Below, piece by piece: positions 63,429-64,000 of a DNA stretch of 64,000 bases (position 1 is its first letter; each line of letters starts with the position of its first letter). Under the pieces are notes generated by a model that was given only the letters and a program-made list of their open reading frames with translations, had not been told where the DNA came from and did no database searches. Made by a program: the position numbers and the translations under genes. Source of the DNA: an uncultured Poribacteria bacterium (GTDB taxonomy: Bacteria; Poribacteria; WGA-4E; PCPOR2b); the NCBI GenBank assembly GCA_958296125.1, contig OY282444.1, forward strand, positions 4,373,623 through 4,437,622, written 5' to 3'.

Positions 63429-63896
63429 TTATGCTTGCCAGCCCTCCACCAAGTTCCGATCGATCTTTATCACCCGTCCAAGGATGATCATCTCCTCCGT
63501 GACGATAATCGGCGAATAGTTCGGGTTCGCGGATACCAGTGCCGCGCTGTGGTGGTAGGGGTAGAGCCGTTTGCAGGTCACGTGCCCGCCCATGTAGACT
63601 GCAACGACGGTTTTGTTGTTCCACTGCGGTCCCGGCTCGATGAGGAGCAAATCGCCGTCAAGGATAAGGGGGGCCATGGAGTCGCCTCTGGCACGCAAAA
63701 AGAATCGCCCCTTGCCAATTTTGGCCTTGTATACATGCTGATAGCCCACGATGTTTCCTTGACCTACCTGATCCAAGTCGCCGCCGGGGATGTCTCCCAA
63801 GATGGGGACTACGATAAAGTCCCCATCGGTCACCGGTTCTACCTCATCCAGCCGCGTCCAGTTGGAGATTTTGATCGGATTCTGAGGCTTTGCCAA
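63429..63896 (-). CDS. S24 (LexA/UmuD-type) peptidase without HTH domain
   Basis: 155 residues from a TTG at 63896. The catalytic Ser73 is in ARGDSMAPLILDGDLLLI and Lys109 in VTCKRLYPY; the autocleavage-site region reads VPILGDIPGGD (Gly-Gly instead of the usual Ala-Gly). Only about 25 residues precede the peptidase domain, so the DNA-binding domain of LexA/phage repressors is absent, as in UmuD. The start is uncertain: AAGGAG lies about 25 bases upstream of the TTG. No umuC is visible before the window end. Confidence 0.75.
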   Translation of the reverse strand: MAKPQNPIKISNWTRLDEVEPVTDGDFIVVPILGDIPGGDLDQVGQGNIVGYQHVYKAKIGKGRFFLRARGDSMAPLILDGDLLLIEPGPQWNNKTVVAVYMGGHVTCKRLYPYHHSAALVSANPNYSPIIVTEEMIILGRVIKIDRNLVEGWQA

Positions 63897-64000
63897 CGTT
63901 GGCCGTGGCCGGGGCGAATTCTCCTTTTACTAATATAATTCTCTAATAAGGAAGTGTATAGTAAATTTTACGCCCACAAAGCGCAATAGTTTTCACAATC

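Overview
The window looks like a chromosomal segment of an uncultured Gram-negative bacterium, most likely Candidatus Poribacteria or a close relative. This is an inference from gene content: a pair of phytanoyl-CoA-dioxygenase-like enzymes, many isolated sugar/acid catabolism genes (two mandelate-racemase-fold enzymes, an amidohydrolase, BKACE, CocE, HyuA, CitE-like, DHDPS-like), a secreted dockerin protein with two 'NILDL' repeats, and TonB machinery. No 16S rRNA gene is present to confirm it.

Layout. 1-5149 (minus) is the str/S10 junction rplC(partial)-rpsJ-tuf-fusA-rpsG-rpsL, driven by a consensus promoter at 5336-5364. A MoxR ATPase follows. 6.8-22.7 kb is a metabolic accessory region: dioxygenases, TIM-barrel isomerase, BKACE, MFS, MetE-like, a frameshifted macro-domain gene, a frameshifted HyuA with CocE, Uma2, aldo/keto reductase, MR/MLE and amidohydrolase. 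A TonB-dependent receptor sits at 23-25.6 kb. 25.7-37.0 kb is a one-directional defence-type island: PLD-SNF2 helicase, nucleoside-deoxyribosyltransferase-like protein, TIR protein, membrane protein, YwgA-like protein, HD phosphohydrolase and a 1208-aa Eco57I-like methyltransferase. At 37.1-38.4 kb a RAYT (REP-associated transposase) gene lies beside an array of about nine 79-bp units, each made of two inverted GTRG-headed REP hairpins. 38.5-52.2 kb returns to assorted metabolism (Mut7-C, GHMP kinase, D12 methylase, DHDPS-like, penicillin acylase, TonB, SDR, phosphoesterase, second MR/MLE).

The most novel-looking locus is 52.5-57 kb. Two 127-bp cassettes, 96% identical, each carry a sigma-54 promoter (GG-N10-GC). 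Each precedes genes for small exported proteins. The first is preceded by tandem 17-bp palindromes at activator-site distance, and a stand-alone sigma-54 activator is encoded next door. The first cassette drives a six-cysteine peptide whose cysteine spacing is exactly symmetrical (7-11-15-11-7) about a Pro-Thr-Pro turn, as expected for a disulfide-laddered helical hairpin, followed by two membrane proteins.

57.3-64.0 kb holds a CitE-like lyase, the dockerin protein, an epimerase, tRNA-Gln and tRNA-Glu, a decayed recombinase and MBL gene, an MBL/membrane-protein pair and an S24 protease. Dispersed small repeats occur throughout: REP hairpins, relics resembling IS200/IS605 right ends (two supplying ribosome-binding sites), a MITE with an 8-bp target duplication, and a GC-rich interspersed repeat.
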